Assembly (NCBI GenBank): GCA_003524565.1
Contig: DQGU01000018.1
Span: forward strand, 1-6,319
Reading direction: 5' to 3'
Source of the DNA: Rhodospirillaceae bacterium
GTDB lineage: Bacteria > Pseudomonadota > Alphaproteobacteria > Micavibrionales > UBA2020
Length of the DNA: 6,319 nt
Shown: positions 1-5,798 of the stretch, piece by piece
How positions within the stretch are numbered: the stretch's first letter is position 1
Layout of the letters: each line of letters opens with the position of its first letter
Made by a program: the position numbers and the translations under genes
Notes under the pieces: model-generated
What the model was told of the DNA's origin: nothing
Seen by the model: only the letters and a program-made list of their open reading frames with translations
Databases searched by the model: none

Positions 1-49
1 TTGCATGGGGTGCAAGGGGTCGGAGGTTCAAATCCTCTCAGTCCGACCA
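1..49 (+). tRNA. tRNA-Pro(GGG), 5' part outside the window
   Basis: This is the 3' portion of a tRNA running off the left edge. The window starts inside the 5' strand of the anticodon stem (TTGC). The seven-base loop ATGGGGT follows, giving anticodon GGG at 7-9 with G at position 37, then the 3' strand GCAAG. After a five-base variable region come the T arm GGAGG-TTCAAAT-CCTCT, the acceptor strand CAGTCCG (39-45), discriminator A and an encoded CCA (47-49). The acceptor strand ends in G, which would pair with the C1 typical of bacterial tRNA-Pro. The D arm and 5' acceptor strand are not in the window, so the fold cannot be fully checked. Confidence 0.92.
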
Positions 50-81
50 TTTTCCTCAAAAAGCCTGAGATACAGAAACAT

Positions 82-117
82 GCGATACGTTCAAGTTTCG
101 CGTGTCTGCAATTTTTT
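82..117 (+). terminator. Probable intrinsic terminator of tRNA-Pro
   Basis: Thirty-two bases after the tRNA CCA end lies an imperfect hairpin. GCGATACG (82-89) pairs with CGTGTC-T-GC (101-109) around an 11-base loop, with one bulged T and one G-T pair. It is followed by AA and six T (112-117). The T run overlaps the stop codon of the converging SUKH-like gene. On the minus strand no T run follows, so it would act mainly on the tRNA transcript. The stem is modest. Confidence 0.5.
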
Positions 118-635
118 CACTTTTCGTGCTTTTCCACCTCCGCGCGGCGTCTGCCGGCTTCGGCGGTTTTTATTTCCTTCATAATGAAATCGCCGATGTT
201 GTCCGGTCCGTTGAAATAGTTCAGCACGCCCCTGTCGTCTTCGAGGTGGTAATAGAGGCCGTTTTTATAGACGAGTTTATAATGAATGCCGTAAGGCATC
301 AGCCCCGGTATATCACCAAGATATAATCCCTTCGGGTCGTCGTCATCTTCTTCGCGGTTGAGGTCGATGGAATAGTCAATCATCAGGACATCATCCGGCT
401 TGGCCGCACCTTGCAGCCCTTGCGTGCCGTATATGTTGAAATAGCGCCCTTCGCAGCTGCCGCATTTGCTGAGCAGGTACATGAAATCGACGGGCAATTC
501 CGGCAGTTTCGCCTCGGCCAGTAGCGCGTTCAGGCGCGCCAGCTCTTCGCGTGAGGCGGGCGGGGCGAAACTGGTCTTTTCCTCGGCGTTTTGGAGGGCT
601 TTTATCGCCAAATCGACTTTTTCGAAAACGGTCAT
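117..635 (-). CDS. SMI1/KNR4 (SUKH)-like protein, orphan immunity-like paralogue
   Basis: A 172-residue acidic, soluble protein with no signal peptide or membrane segment. The central region has the look of the SMI1/KNR4 (SUKH) fold: LPVDF at 47-51, then LL, CG (58-59), G63, YF (65-66) and an IYG turn. It continues with an acidic stretch ending DDPK (99-102), YLGD (105-108), KNGLYYH (124-130) and a C-terminal helix containing IGDFI (147-151). The same landmarks occur in the same order in the protein at 2853-3335, so the two are paralogues. SUKH proteins are known mainly as immunity proteins to nuclease and other toxins, but no toxin gene adjoins this copy. The ATG at 635 was chosen because AGGAG lies seven bases upstream; the frame stays open to 698 but that part lacks a ribosome site and covers the promoter region. 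The family call is by motif pattern; the function is inferred. Confidence 0.72.
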   Translation of the reverse strand: MTVFEKVDLAIKALQNAEEKTSFAPPASREELARLNALLAEAKLPELPVDFMYLLSKCGSCEGRYFNIYGTQGLQGAAKPDDVLMIDYSIDLNREEDDDDPKGLYLGDIPGLMPYGIHYKLVYKNGLYYHLEDDRGVLNYFNGPDNIGDFIMKEIKTAEAGRRRAEVEKHEK

Positions 636-668
636 GGCTTTTCTCCTGAACTGCGGGGCATATAGCCG

Positions 669-698
669 ATTTTCGCCGCTGGGCGCGCGGTCTGTCAA
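669..698 (-). promoter_or_regulatory. Candidate promoter for the SUKH-like gene at 117-635
   Basis: On the minus strand a perfect TTGACA (698 down to 693) is followed, after an 18-base spacer, by GAAAAT (674-669), which matches four of six -10 positions. Transcription would start near 662, leaving a leader of roughly 27 bases that holds the AGGAG ribosome site. The -10 is weak, so only the -35 is convincing. It lies 13 bases from the oppositely directed slyX promoter candidate. Confidence 0.4.
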
Positions 699-711
699 GT
701 CTGCGCCCGCA

Positions 712-741
712 TTGTCAGCGGCGGCGGGGCTGTGCTATTTT
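712..741 (+). promoter_or_regulatory. Candidate promoter for slyX and the kinase gene
   Basis: TTGTCA (712-717, five of six consensus) and TATTTT (736-741, four of six) are separated by 18 bases. Transcription would begin about 748, some 30 bases before the slyX start. The 636-778 gap holds nothing else recognised beyond this and the divergent promoter for the minus-strand gene. Confidence 0.42.
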
Positions 742-778
742 AAATGCCGTTCCGACGTTTTTATGTGTGCAGGTTAAC

Positions 779-985
779 ATGTCAGGCGAAAGCATTACCC
801 AGATACAGGAAATCCTGATGCATCAGGAACAGCAAATCAGCGACCTCAGCAAAACGGTGCTGCAACAATGGGGGGAAATTGATTTGCTTAAAAAACACAT
901 TCGCAAGATGCAAAACGAAATCGACGCCGTGAGCGAAACCGCCGACCGCCTGTCAGGCGCAAGCGAAAAGCCGCCGCATTATTGA
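779..985 (+). CDS. slyX: SlyX family protein
   Basis: A 68-residue protein dominated by one amphipathic helix (about residues 5-52) with coiled-coil-like heptads. It shows the SlyX pattern: MHQEQQI (14-20), DLSKTV (22-27), QQWGEIDLLKKHI (29-41), a polar linker and the characteristic C-terminal PPHY. Length fits the family, usually about 65-80 residues. SlyX proteins are small cytoplasmic proteins of unknown function; the name comes from linkage to slyD in E. coli, not from an assigned activity. The ATG at 779 is preferred over an in-frame GTG at 767 because an AGG (771-773) sits just before it and the protein then begins close to the conserved helix. The kinase gene starts 25 bases downstream on the same strand, so the two are probably co-transcribed. 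Confidence 0.88.
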   Translation: MSGESITQIQEILMHQEQQISDLSKTVLQQWGEIDLLKKHIRKMQNEIDAVSETADRLSGASEKPPHY

Positions 986-1010
986 GCCCCTGTCTAGACG
1001 GATACCGAAT

Positions 1011-1985
1011 GTGACCCCGCATCCCATTATCAAAGCGCTCGAAGAATACGAAGCCGCCGCAAATATAAAGGCTGTGGCGGCGCCACCGTTTTTTGCGTGG
1101 CGCGAACCGTGGCTTGCGCGGCAATTGTGGTTGCAGGGTTGCGTGCCCGGATATAGCCACGCCGATTTCCTGCGTAATGTGCTGAGCCGTCTTTCCTGCC
1201 GTGGCCAGAAAATCGCCAGCCGTGCCTCAGCGGTTCAGCTCAAACACGACATGACGCGTCTGCGCGCTTTTTACCCTGATAAAGCAGGGGGCGGATACTG
1301 CGTCAAAATCGTGCAGGCCGACGGCGTCACCGGCAGCCGCATGCGCGAGGAACTGAAGCTGCGCGGCCGTCTCGCCGTACTCGGTACGGTCACTATTCCG
1401 GCCATGCGCGAAACGTTCGAGCGCGGAAATTATATTTACCTGATTGAAGACATCATCATCGGCCGCCGTTTCGATTTTCGCCGCGATGCGGATGATTATA
1501 TCGCGCGCGGGCTGCCGCAGATGGTGGCGACGTATAACAAAGCGGGCATTACTTTTGAACCACTCTCCGCTCATTTCGATGCGGCGCTGCCCGCGCGGCT
1601 TTCGGGTATTAAAAATATCGCGCCGGATTTTGTCGCTGCGCTTGATGCGGCCTTTGCGAACAATCCGGCTGTTCCGGTCAGCCTGTGCCATGGTGATTTG
1701 CTACCGTCCAATCTTTGCATCGGCAAGGATGCTTTTTATCTGCTGGATTGGGACCGCAGCTTCACGGGGGCGATTGCCCGCGACCTTTTGCGCCTGCCCA
1801 TGAAATATCCGGCGCAAGGGGGTAGGGTGGGGGCGGCCGTGATGGCGGTATTGCGCACGGCATCCGGCGGCGATGCCGCCGCCGCCGATGCCCAACTGGC
1901 GGCCTACGTCGCGCAGCGCATCGCGGATACGCCTGAAAAAGCCCTTATATATCAATCTTTTTGGCGGCGCTGCCGCCTGGCCTAA
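1011..1985 (+). CDS. Aminoglycoside phosphotransferase/choline kinase-fold protein
   Basis: A 324-residue protein of the APH-type small-molecule kinase family. The catalytic loop is clear: CHGDLLPSN at 226-234 supplies HGD with catalytic D229 and metal-binding N234. It is followed by LLDWD (244-248), whose D246 replaces the Asp of the protein-kinase DFG motif. In the N-lobe, CVKI (97-100) gives a candidate ATP-binding Lys99, REEL (112-115) a candidate partner Glu, and YLIED (143-147) a hinge. The fold transfers ATP phosphate to a hydroxyl of a sugar, antibiotic, choline-like compound or sometimes a protein; the substrate cannot be told from sequence, and resistance should not be assumed. The start is GTG 1011, 25 bases after slyX, with only a weak ribosome site. 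A more internal start is possible, although the first 60 residues look coding. No signal peptide is seen. Confidence 0.8.
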   Translation: MTPHPIIKALEEYEAAANIKAVAAPPFFAWREPWLARQLWLQGCVPGYSHADFLRNVLSRLSCRGQKIASRASAVQLKHDMTRLRAFYPDKAGGGYCVKIVQADGVTGSRMREELKLRGRLAVLGTVTIPAMRETFERGNYIYLIEDIIIGRRFDFRRDADDYIARGLPQMVATYNKAGITFEPLSAHFDAALPARLSGIKNIAPDFVAALDAAFANNPAVPVSLCHGDLLPSNLCIGKDAFYLLDWDRSFTGAIARDLLRLPMKYPAQGGRVGAAVMAVLRTASGGDAAAADAQLAAYVAQRIADTPEKALIYQSFWRRCRLA

Positions 1986-2010
1986 GGCGCATTCGGGCGC
2001 GGCCTGCGGC

Positions 2011-2039
2011 TTGACACCCGCGGGGCGGCTGATTACAAA
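2011..2039 (+). promoter_or_regulatory. Candidate sigma-70 promoter of the methyltransferase gene
   Basis: A perfect TTGACA (2011-2016), a 17-base spacer and TACAAA (2034-2039, four of six -10 matches) lie in the 78-base gap after the kinase gene. Predicted initiation near 2046 would give an 18-base leader containing the strong ribosome site AGGAGA (2053-2058). Ideal -35 and spacing in such a short gap make this the best promoter candidate in the window. Confidence 0.52.
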
Positions 2040-2063
2040 GGTCTTTCCAAAAAGGAGAAACCG

Positions 2064-2837
2064 ATGACCATGGCCGCAGCCCAAACCGACGCAAGCCCCA
2101 AAACGCGCCCGTGCCCGATTTGCGGGCATGTGGAAACCCGTTTTTTCACTGAAAAAAACAACTACACGTTTTTGAAATGCCCGTCGTGCGAGCTTTGCTT
2201 CATCCATCCCGTGCCGACGCCGGAAGACCTCGCGCCGCTGTATAACCAGCAGGGCGCGCCCAAGGACGGCCTGCGCTATCCGTATAACAAAGTCGAACAT
2301 CGCCGCAAACGTGCGAAGGTGCGCGCTGGCCGCTTCAAAAAATATTTCATGGGCAAAGACGCGATTGATATTGGCTGCGGTGGCGGCTACATGGTCGATG
2401 CCATGCAGAAAATGGGCGCGAACCGCGCTTTTGGTATAGACCTCGACCCCGAGGCGATGGAATTTGCGCGCAAAAACCACGACCCGCGCGCAACCTATTA
2501 CTGCGAAGCGATTGATGATTTCATCAAGCGCGGCATGACCTTCGATTTCGGCCACTCGTCGCAGGTTATCGAACACGTCGGCGATTTTAACGCCTTCGTC
2601 GCGGGCTGGGCGTCGTTGGTGAAGCCGGGTGGATATTTCTTCCTCAAAACGCCCGACCGTCGCCACTGGCTGCACGGTGAAAAGCCGGAAACGTGGCCGA
2701 ATCCGCCGGAATACACGCAGTATTTCAGCCGCAAGAATATTCGTATTTTGTTTGAAAAACACGGCTTTGAAGTTCAGAAGATTTTCTTCAACATCAAGCC
2801 GACGATGGAAATCCTCGCCCGCCGCAAAGAAAAATAA
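2064..2837 (+). CDS. Class I SAM-dependent methyltransferase with N-terminal zinc-ribbon-like module
   Basis: A 257-residue two-part protein. Residues 17-45 form a probable zinc ribbon: CPIC (17-20), then KCPSCELC with cysteines 39, 42 and 45. Residues from about 95 form a Rossmann-type SAM methyltransferase: DIGCGGGYM (102-110) is the SAM-binding glycine loop and GIDLDP (124-129) provides the acidic residue for the ribose hydroxyls. SSQVIEHV (165-172) is the motif IV region, and LVKPGGYFFLKTP (185-197) is the typical late beta strand with KPGG turn. This architecture occurs in methyltransferases acting on sugars or other small molecules, often near cell-surface polysaccharide genes; the substrate here is unknown. 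The ATG at 2064 follows a strong AGGAGA. It ends 15 bases before the converging SUKH-like gene. It may also be read through from the APH-fold kinase upstream. Confidence 0.87.
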   Translation: MTMAAAQTDASPKTRPCPICGHVETRFFTEKNNYTFLKCPSCELCFIHPVPTPEDLAPLYNQQGAPKDGLRYPYNKVEHRRKRAKVRAGRFKKYFMGKDAIDIGCGGGYMVDAMQKMGANRAFGIDLDPEAMEFARKNHDPRATYYCEAIDDFIKRGMTFDFGHSSQVIEHVGDFNAFVAGWASLVKPGGYFFLKTPDRRHWLHGEKPETWPNPPEYTQYFSRKNIRILFEKHGFEVQKIFFNIKPTMEILARRKEK

Positions 2838-2852
2838 TAGGGGCGCAAGTCC

Positions 2853-3335
2853 TCAGGCGTTTTGGCGCCGCGCTTTATCAAGGCGCGCAATGGTGTCTAT
2901 GATAAAATCCGCAATGCTGTCATAGCTGCGGAATACGTCGCGCGATGTTTCATCGACGATGTGATATTGCCCGTTCTGGTGTGTGATAACCACGCCGCCC
3001 GACATTTTGCCCAGAACCAGCGTTTTGGGCGCGTCGTCATCCGCCCATTGGTTGAATGATTCCGAAACTTCCAGAATACCCGGCTGCAGCGCGCCGCCCG
3101 CCATTTCCATGCCGCCCGTGCTCAGGATTGTGAAATAGGGCCCCATGATGCCGCAGGCATGGCGCAAGAGCGCTTCGAAATCTTCCGGCAGCTGCGGGTA
3201 TCCGTGTTCGTCCAAAAGGCTGTTGCATACCCTGAAAACAAGGTCGTTTGCGCCCGGGCGCATATAGGACTTTGCATCGGCGTTTTGAATGGCCGAAAGG
3301 GCTGCGTCGGTTTTTGCGGTATCAGGCGCGGGCAT
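2853..3335 (-). CDS. SMI1/KNR4 (SUKH)-like protein, candidate immunity partner of the HNH protein
   Basis: A 160-residue acidic soluble protein, clearly paralogous to the product of 117-635. Shared landmarks in order are an N-terminal AIQNA helix (15-19), LPEDF (49-53), CG (61-62), GPYF (65-68), DDAPK (100-104), VLGK (107-110), QNGQYH (120-125) and IADFI (141-145). The pattern fits SMI1/KNR4 (SUKH) proteins, many of which neutralise toxins encoded just upstream. The ATG at 3335 lies inside the end of the HNH gene, giving a 14-base overlap and probable translational coupling; an AGGA 11 bases upstream is a poor ribosome site, which fits coupling. An in-frame GTG at 3389 would add 18 basic residues and overlap further, and is less likely. 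Family assignment is by motifs; immunity function is inferred from family and position. Confidence 0.75.
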   Translation of the reverse strand: MPAPDTAKTDAALSAIQNADAKSYMRPGANDLVFRVCNSLLDEHGYPQLPEDFEALLRHACGIMGPYFTILSTGGMEMAGGALQPGILEVSESFNQWADDDAPKTLVLGKMSGGVVITHQNGQYHIVDETSRDVFRSYDSIADFIIDTIARLDKARRQNA

Positions 3336-4677
3336 CGTTGCGTTTTTCCTGCTTGTTCTGCGCTTTGGGCGCAGCGGATTTGTTGTCACCCGCGGGCGTC
3401 AGGTGTGCATAGATACGATTGCTGATGTCGCGCAGGCTGTCAACGGCCTCTTTGGGCATATTGGCGTCGGCCATGGCTTTTTCAAGCGGCTTCAGATAAC
3501 CGTCGCAGTTGTCGCGCGTGCGTTTGATGTCGGCGGGTTTGACTGTGCCGTTTTCAATCCCGTGGTCGAGCGAGGCGACAAGCGCCTGCCAAAGCTTGAG
3601 CGTGTGATTGAATGTGGGTTCAATCTGCACCTCGAAGAAAACGCGGGCATGTTCTTCCGGCGGGGCGATATTGTCGCGCATAAGACGCTCAAGGTCGCGC
3701 GTGATAAGCAGCGAGGGGCCGAGCGCGAAATACGACGTTTCCGGCGGCGGCTGCATACCTGCGCGCAGTTCTTCTTTTTGCAGCATCATCAGGCGGTTTT
3801 CATCGGTGGGCACAGCCATGCAAATGCGTTTGGTTTCACCGACGGCAATGTCGCCCAGCCCTTGCTGGTTGTTGATAACGTTTTTGGTTTGCGTATGCAC
3901 ATCGCGCATAATCAGGCACAGGTTCGACACATGGTTGACCAGATACATGGGCGCACCGCCGTGCACGGGGTCAACGGCTTTTTCGGTGGACATCGCGCCG
4001 CCGCCGCCGCGTTCGACCAGATGGTCGATATCGACGTTATAACTGATGCCCTCTTTATTTGTGGGGCCCAGACCACGGCGCATGCAATCCAGCGCGTAAT
4101 CGCAAAGCCCTGCCGCGCGCAGTTCTTTTTCCTGCGTCGCGGCCAGATGGCGGTAAAACGCAGGCTCGGCCCGTTCCTGAAATTCCAGCCAGACGGCGTC
4201 GTTTTGCTCTTTGGCGATGCGGGTGTAGTCGGTGGTGATGATTTGCATACCGGCAGGCATTTCGGCCATGCGCTCGATAACGGTGCTGAGCTTGGCCTGT
4301 TTACCCTCGGCCAGTTTCAGCATCACATCGGCGAAGCCTTGCTGTTCGAACATCGCGGCGCTGCGCTGCGCCAGTTTTTGCTGCTGTCCGTCGCCAAGCG
4401 CGGCGAAGGCCGCATCAAATTTCTCGCCGGAGAGGCCTTTTTCCGCCCATATTTCCCGCAGGATAACGGGCGGCTGCATGGCCGCCAGCGTTTGCAAAGT
4501 TTCCGGACGTTGATGAAGATTGGCGGGCGTCGCCGCTTTGGGCGCGAGCAGGGAGGCCTGATATTCCGTCTGCATCCCCTCGGTCGGCGTGGATGCCACG
4601 CCGACGGCCAGCGCGGCCGCCACGGCAAGGCGGCGGCGGGCGGAATTATTAAACGCATCTTTGGTACGTTCGGCCAT
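3322..4677 (-). CDS. Putatively exported HNH endonuclease-like protein, candidate toxin
   Basis: A 451-residue protein. The N-terminus has basic residues (RRR, 14-16), a hydrophobic run (17-29) and a small-residue VAS site near 27-29, like a Sec or loosely Tat-type signal peptide. Residues 45-200 and 320-430 are mostly helical. In the centre lies an HNH (beta-beta-alpha metal) motif: VDIDHL with D218-H219, GGGG (224-227), SNLCLIM with N252, then H261 and TKN (264-266). The nine-residue N252-to-H261 step is that of classic HNH nucleases; the 33-residue H219-to-N252 insert is long. No zinc-binding CxxC pairs flank it. No secretion-system marker domain such as PAAR, VgrG or RHS repeats was seen. 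ATG 4677 is the first possible start, since an in-frame TAA lies just upstream; there is no Shine-Dalgarno. The overlapping SUKH-like gene downstream suggests a toxin/immunity pair, but a housekeeping exported nuclease remains possible. Confidence 0.75.
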   Translation of the reverse strand: MAERTKDAFNNSARRRLAVAAALAVGVASTPTEGMQTEYQASLLAPKAATPANLHQRPETLQTLAAMQPPVILREIWAEKGLSGEKFDAAFAALGDGQQQKLAQRSAAMFEQQGFADVMLKLAEGKQAKLSTVIERMAEMPAGMQIITTDYTRIAKEQNDAVWLEFQERAEPAFYRHLAATQEKELRAAGLCDYALDCMRRGLGPTNKEGISYNVDIDHLVERGGGGAMSTEKAVDPVHGGAPMYLVNHVSNLCLIMRDVHTQTKNVINNQQGLGDIAVGETKRICMAVPTDENRLMMLQKEELRAGMQPPPETSYFALGPSLLITRDLERLMRDNIAPPEEHARVFFEVQIEPTFNHTLKLWQALVASLDHGIENGTVKPADIKRTRDNCDGYLKPLEKAMADANMPKEAVDSLRDISNRIYAHLTPAGDNKSAAPKAQNKQEKRNDARA

Positions 4678-4700
4678 GTGGCCAATTTACCGTAAGCGTA

Positions 4701-4715
4701 TTAATATTTCATTAA
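4701..4715. promoter_or_regulatory. CtrA-like binding box TTAA-N7-TTAA upstream of the HNH gene
   Basis: TTAA (4701-4704), seven bases, TTAA (4712-4715): an exact match to the gapped binding motif of CtrA, the alphaproteobacterial response regulator controlling cell cycle, motility and, in some lineages, gene transfer agents. It lies in the 59-base gap before the HNH gene, 24-38 bases upstream of its start, where it would overlap the -35 region of a promoter with a weak -10 such as TAAATT (4684-4689, minus strand). No second full copy was seen in the window. The gap is locally AT-rich, so a chance match is possible. Confidence 0.5.
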
Positions 4716-4736
4716 TGTCTGGACAATCCCTTGTTA

Positions 4737-5705
4737 TCAAGGGGCTGCGGGCGTGCCGCCTGTGCCGTAATGCACGGCCAGCACAATCGCGACCGATACC
4801 GCAAGCCCGACCATCATCTTGAGGAAATCCTTGCCGATAATCGGGAATACATAGCCGAGTTTATAGGCGGGATTGGCCGTGGCGATAGCGAGTTCGCGGC
4901 CGCACAAAACCCCGACAAAGACCCACGTTGTGGACATCGGCAAATCGTTCAGTTCCTTGAAAAACAGAAGGATGAGCGCATAGACGATATCGATGATGGT
5001 GGCGGAGCGGATAAAGCGCGAGCCGGTTTTTTCAAGAATGATTTTTTGTATCTTGCCGCCATGGTTTTTGAAAATGCAGGCCAGCCAGCCGCACAAAATC
5101 GCAATCGCGCCTAAAAGCATCCACAGCGGCAACTGACGGGGCAGGAAAACGGCGATATTCGCCATGTCATGCGTCAGCCATGTGAACCAGAGAAAGCCTG
5201 TCGCCATCCATTGCGCCACACGCCACTGCGTGCGGTGTTCGCGCTTCACCGTATTGAATTTCTCGTTGATAAAGCGCGACAGCACTATCCAGATGGCATA
5301 GGCAGATGCGGCCGCGACGGCATAACCGACGAAGCTTTTGACCAGCATGTCTTGCAAAACAACGCCGGTTGCAAAGGTGGATAGAACAAGAAACGTGGTC
5401 GAAACCGGAATACCGAAGCGCGTCAAAAGCAAAAGCCCCAGTGGCGCGGCAGCGTGATACCACTCAACCTTCATTTCGGGGATGCGGTTCAGGCGGCCAA
5501 ACGAAATATCGCCGTCATGCGAGGCCCATCCGTAAATCAGCGTGGCCGCCAGCACCGATGCGGCGGCAAGCCAGAGCCAGTACCATTTGACGATGCGGGT
5601 ATTGGACGCGATAAACGTACCGAGCGTTTGCACGGAATCATTGCCGATAACGGCATAGGCGGCCAGCATGAAGCCAATCAAGGCGTAGAGGTTGTGGATG
5701 TCCAT
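4737..5705 (-). CDS. PiT-family inorganic phosphate (anion) transporter, divergent
   Basis: A 322-residue inner-membrane protein with about nine or ten hydrophobic segments, including 42-60, 85-117, 125-143, 166-188, 193-212, 237-249 and a C-terminal one near 293-313. The internal repeat of PiT (Pit/PHO-4) permeases is visible. The first half has GND (21-23) in the signature helix and PVSTT (100-104); the second has THDMAN (178-183) and PMSTT (256-260). PiT carriers take up phosphate, usually as a metal-phosphate complex, driven by protons or sodium. The signatures depart from the classic GANDVANA form, so the substrate could be another anion. The ATG at 5705 follows AGAGGA at good spacing; an upstream extension to 5765 is unsupported. 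No PhoU-like partner gene adjoins it. It lies 93 bases after the M48-like gene on the same strand. Confidence 0.83.
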   Translation of the reverse strand: MDIHNLYALIGFMLAAYAVIGNDSVQTLGTFIASNTRIVKWYWLWLAAASVLAATLIYGWASHDGDISFGRLNRIPEMKVEWYHAAAPLGLLLLTRFGIPVSTTFLVLSTFATGVVLQDMLVKSFVGYAVAAASAYAIWIVLSRFINEKFNTVKREHRTQWRVAQWMATGFLWFTWLTHDMANIAVFLPRQLPLWMLLGAIAILCGWLACIFKNHGGKIQKIILEKTGSRFIRSATIIDIVYALILLFFKELNDLPMSTTWVFVGVLCGRELAIATANPAYKLGYVFPIIGKDFLKMMVGLAVSVAIVLAVHYGTGGTPAAP

Positions 5706-5798
5706 GCGGAAATTCCTCTGCGTCGTGGATATGGCAGAGGGATAGCGCATTTTGCTGCGCTGCACCAGAAGAATCTTGTTTGATTATGAAAGCGCTTT

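Noticed and set aside
1..49. tRNA-Pro 3' end as an attachment site for an integrated element
   Set aside because: No second copy of the tRNA 3' sequence and no integrase gene were seen in the window.
636..698. Longer form of the first SUKH-like protein starting at 698 (TTG)
   Set aside because: It would translate through the likely -10 region and the good ribosome site; the ATG at 635 with AGGAG seven bases upstream is better supported.
1701..2762. A 353-codon open frame on the minus strand across the kinase and methyltransferase genes
   Set aside because: It spans two unrelated plus-strand genes with recognisable motifs, and its translation is Arg/Ala/Phe-rich with no motif.
2838..2870. 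Bidirectional terminator between the converging methyltransferase and SUKH-like genes
   Set aside because: GGCGC and GCGCC could pair, but the loop is large, one arm lies within the SUKH-like coding region and no T run follows on either strand.
3289..4695. A 468-codon open frame on the plus strand covering the whole HNH gene
   Set aside because: It is antisense to a gene with a clear HNH motif and signal-like N-terminus, its translation shows no family motif, and long opposite-strand frames are expected in GC-rich coding DNA.
5771..5775. GANTC (CcrM methylation) site in the gap upstream of the PiT gene
   Set aside because: Several other GANTC sites occur inside genes (for example 2699-2703, 3058-3062, 5635-5639), so a single one in a gap is not informative.
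5789..5798. Palindrome AAAGCGCTTT just after the M48-like stop, as an operator or terminator
   Set aside because: The stem is too short, no T run follows on the minus strand, and there is no second copy to support an operator.
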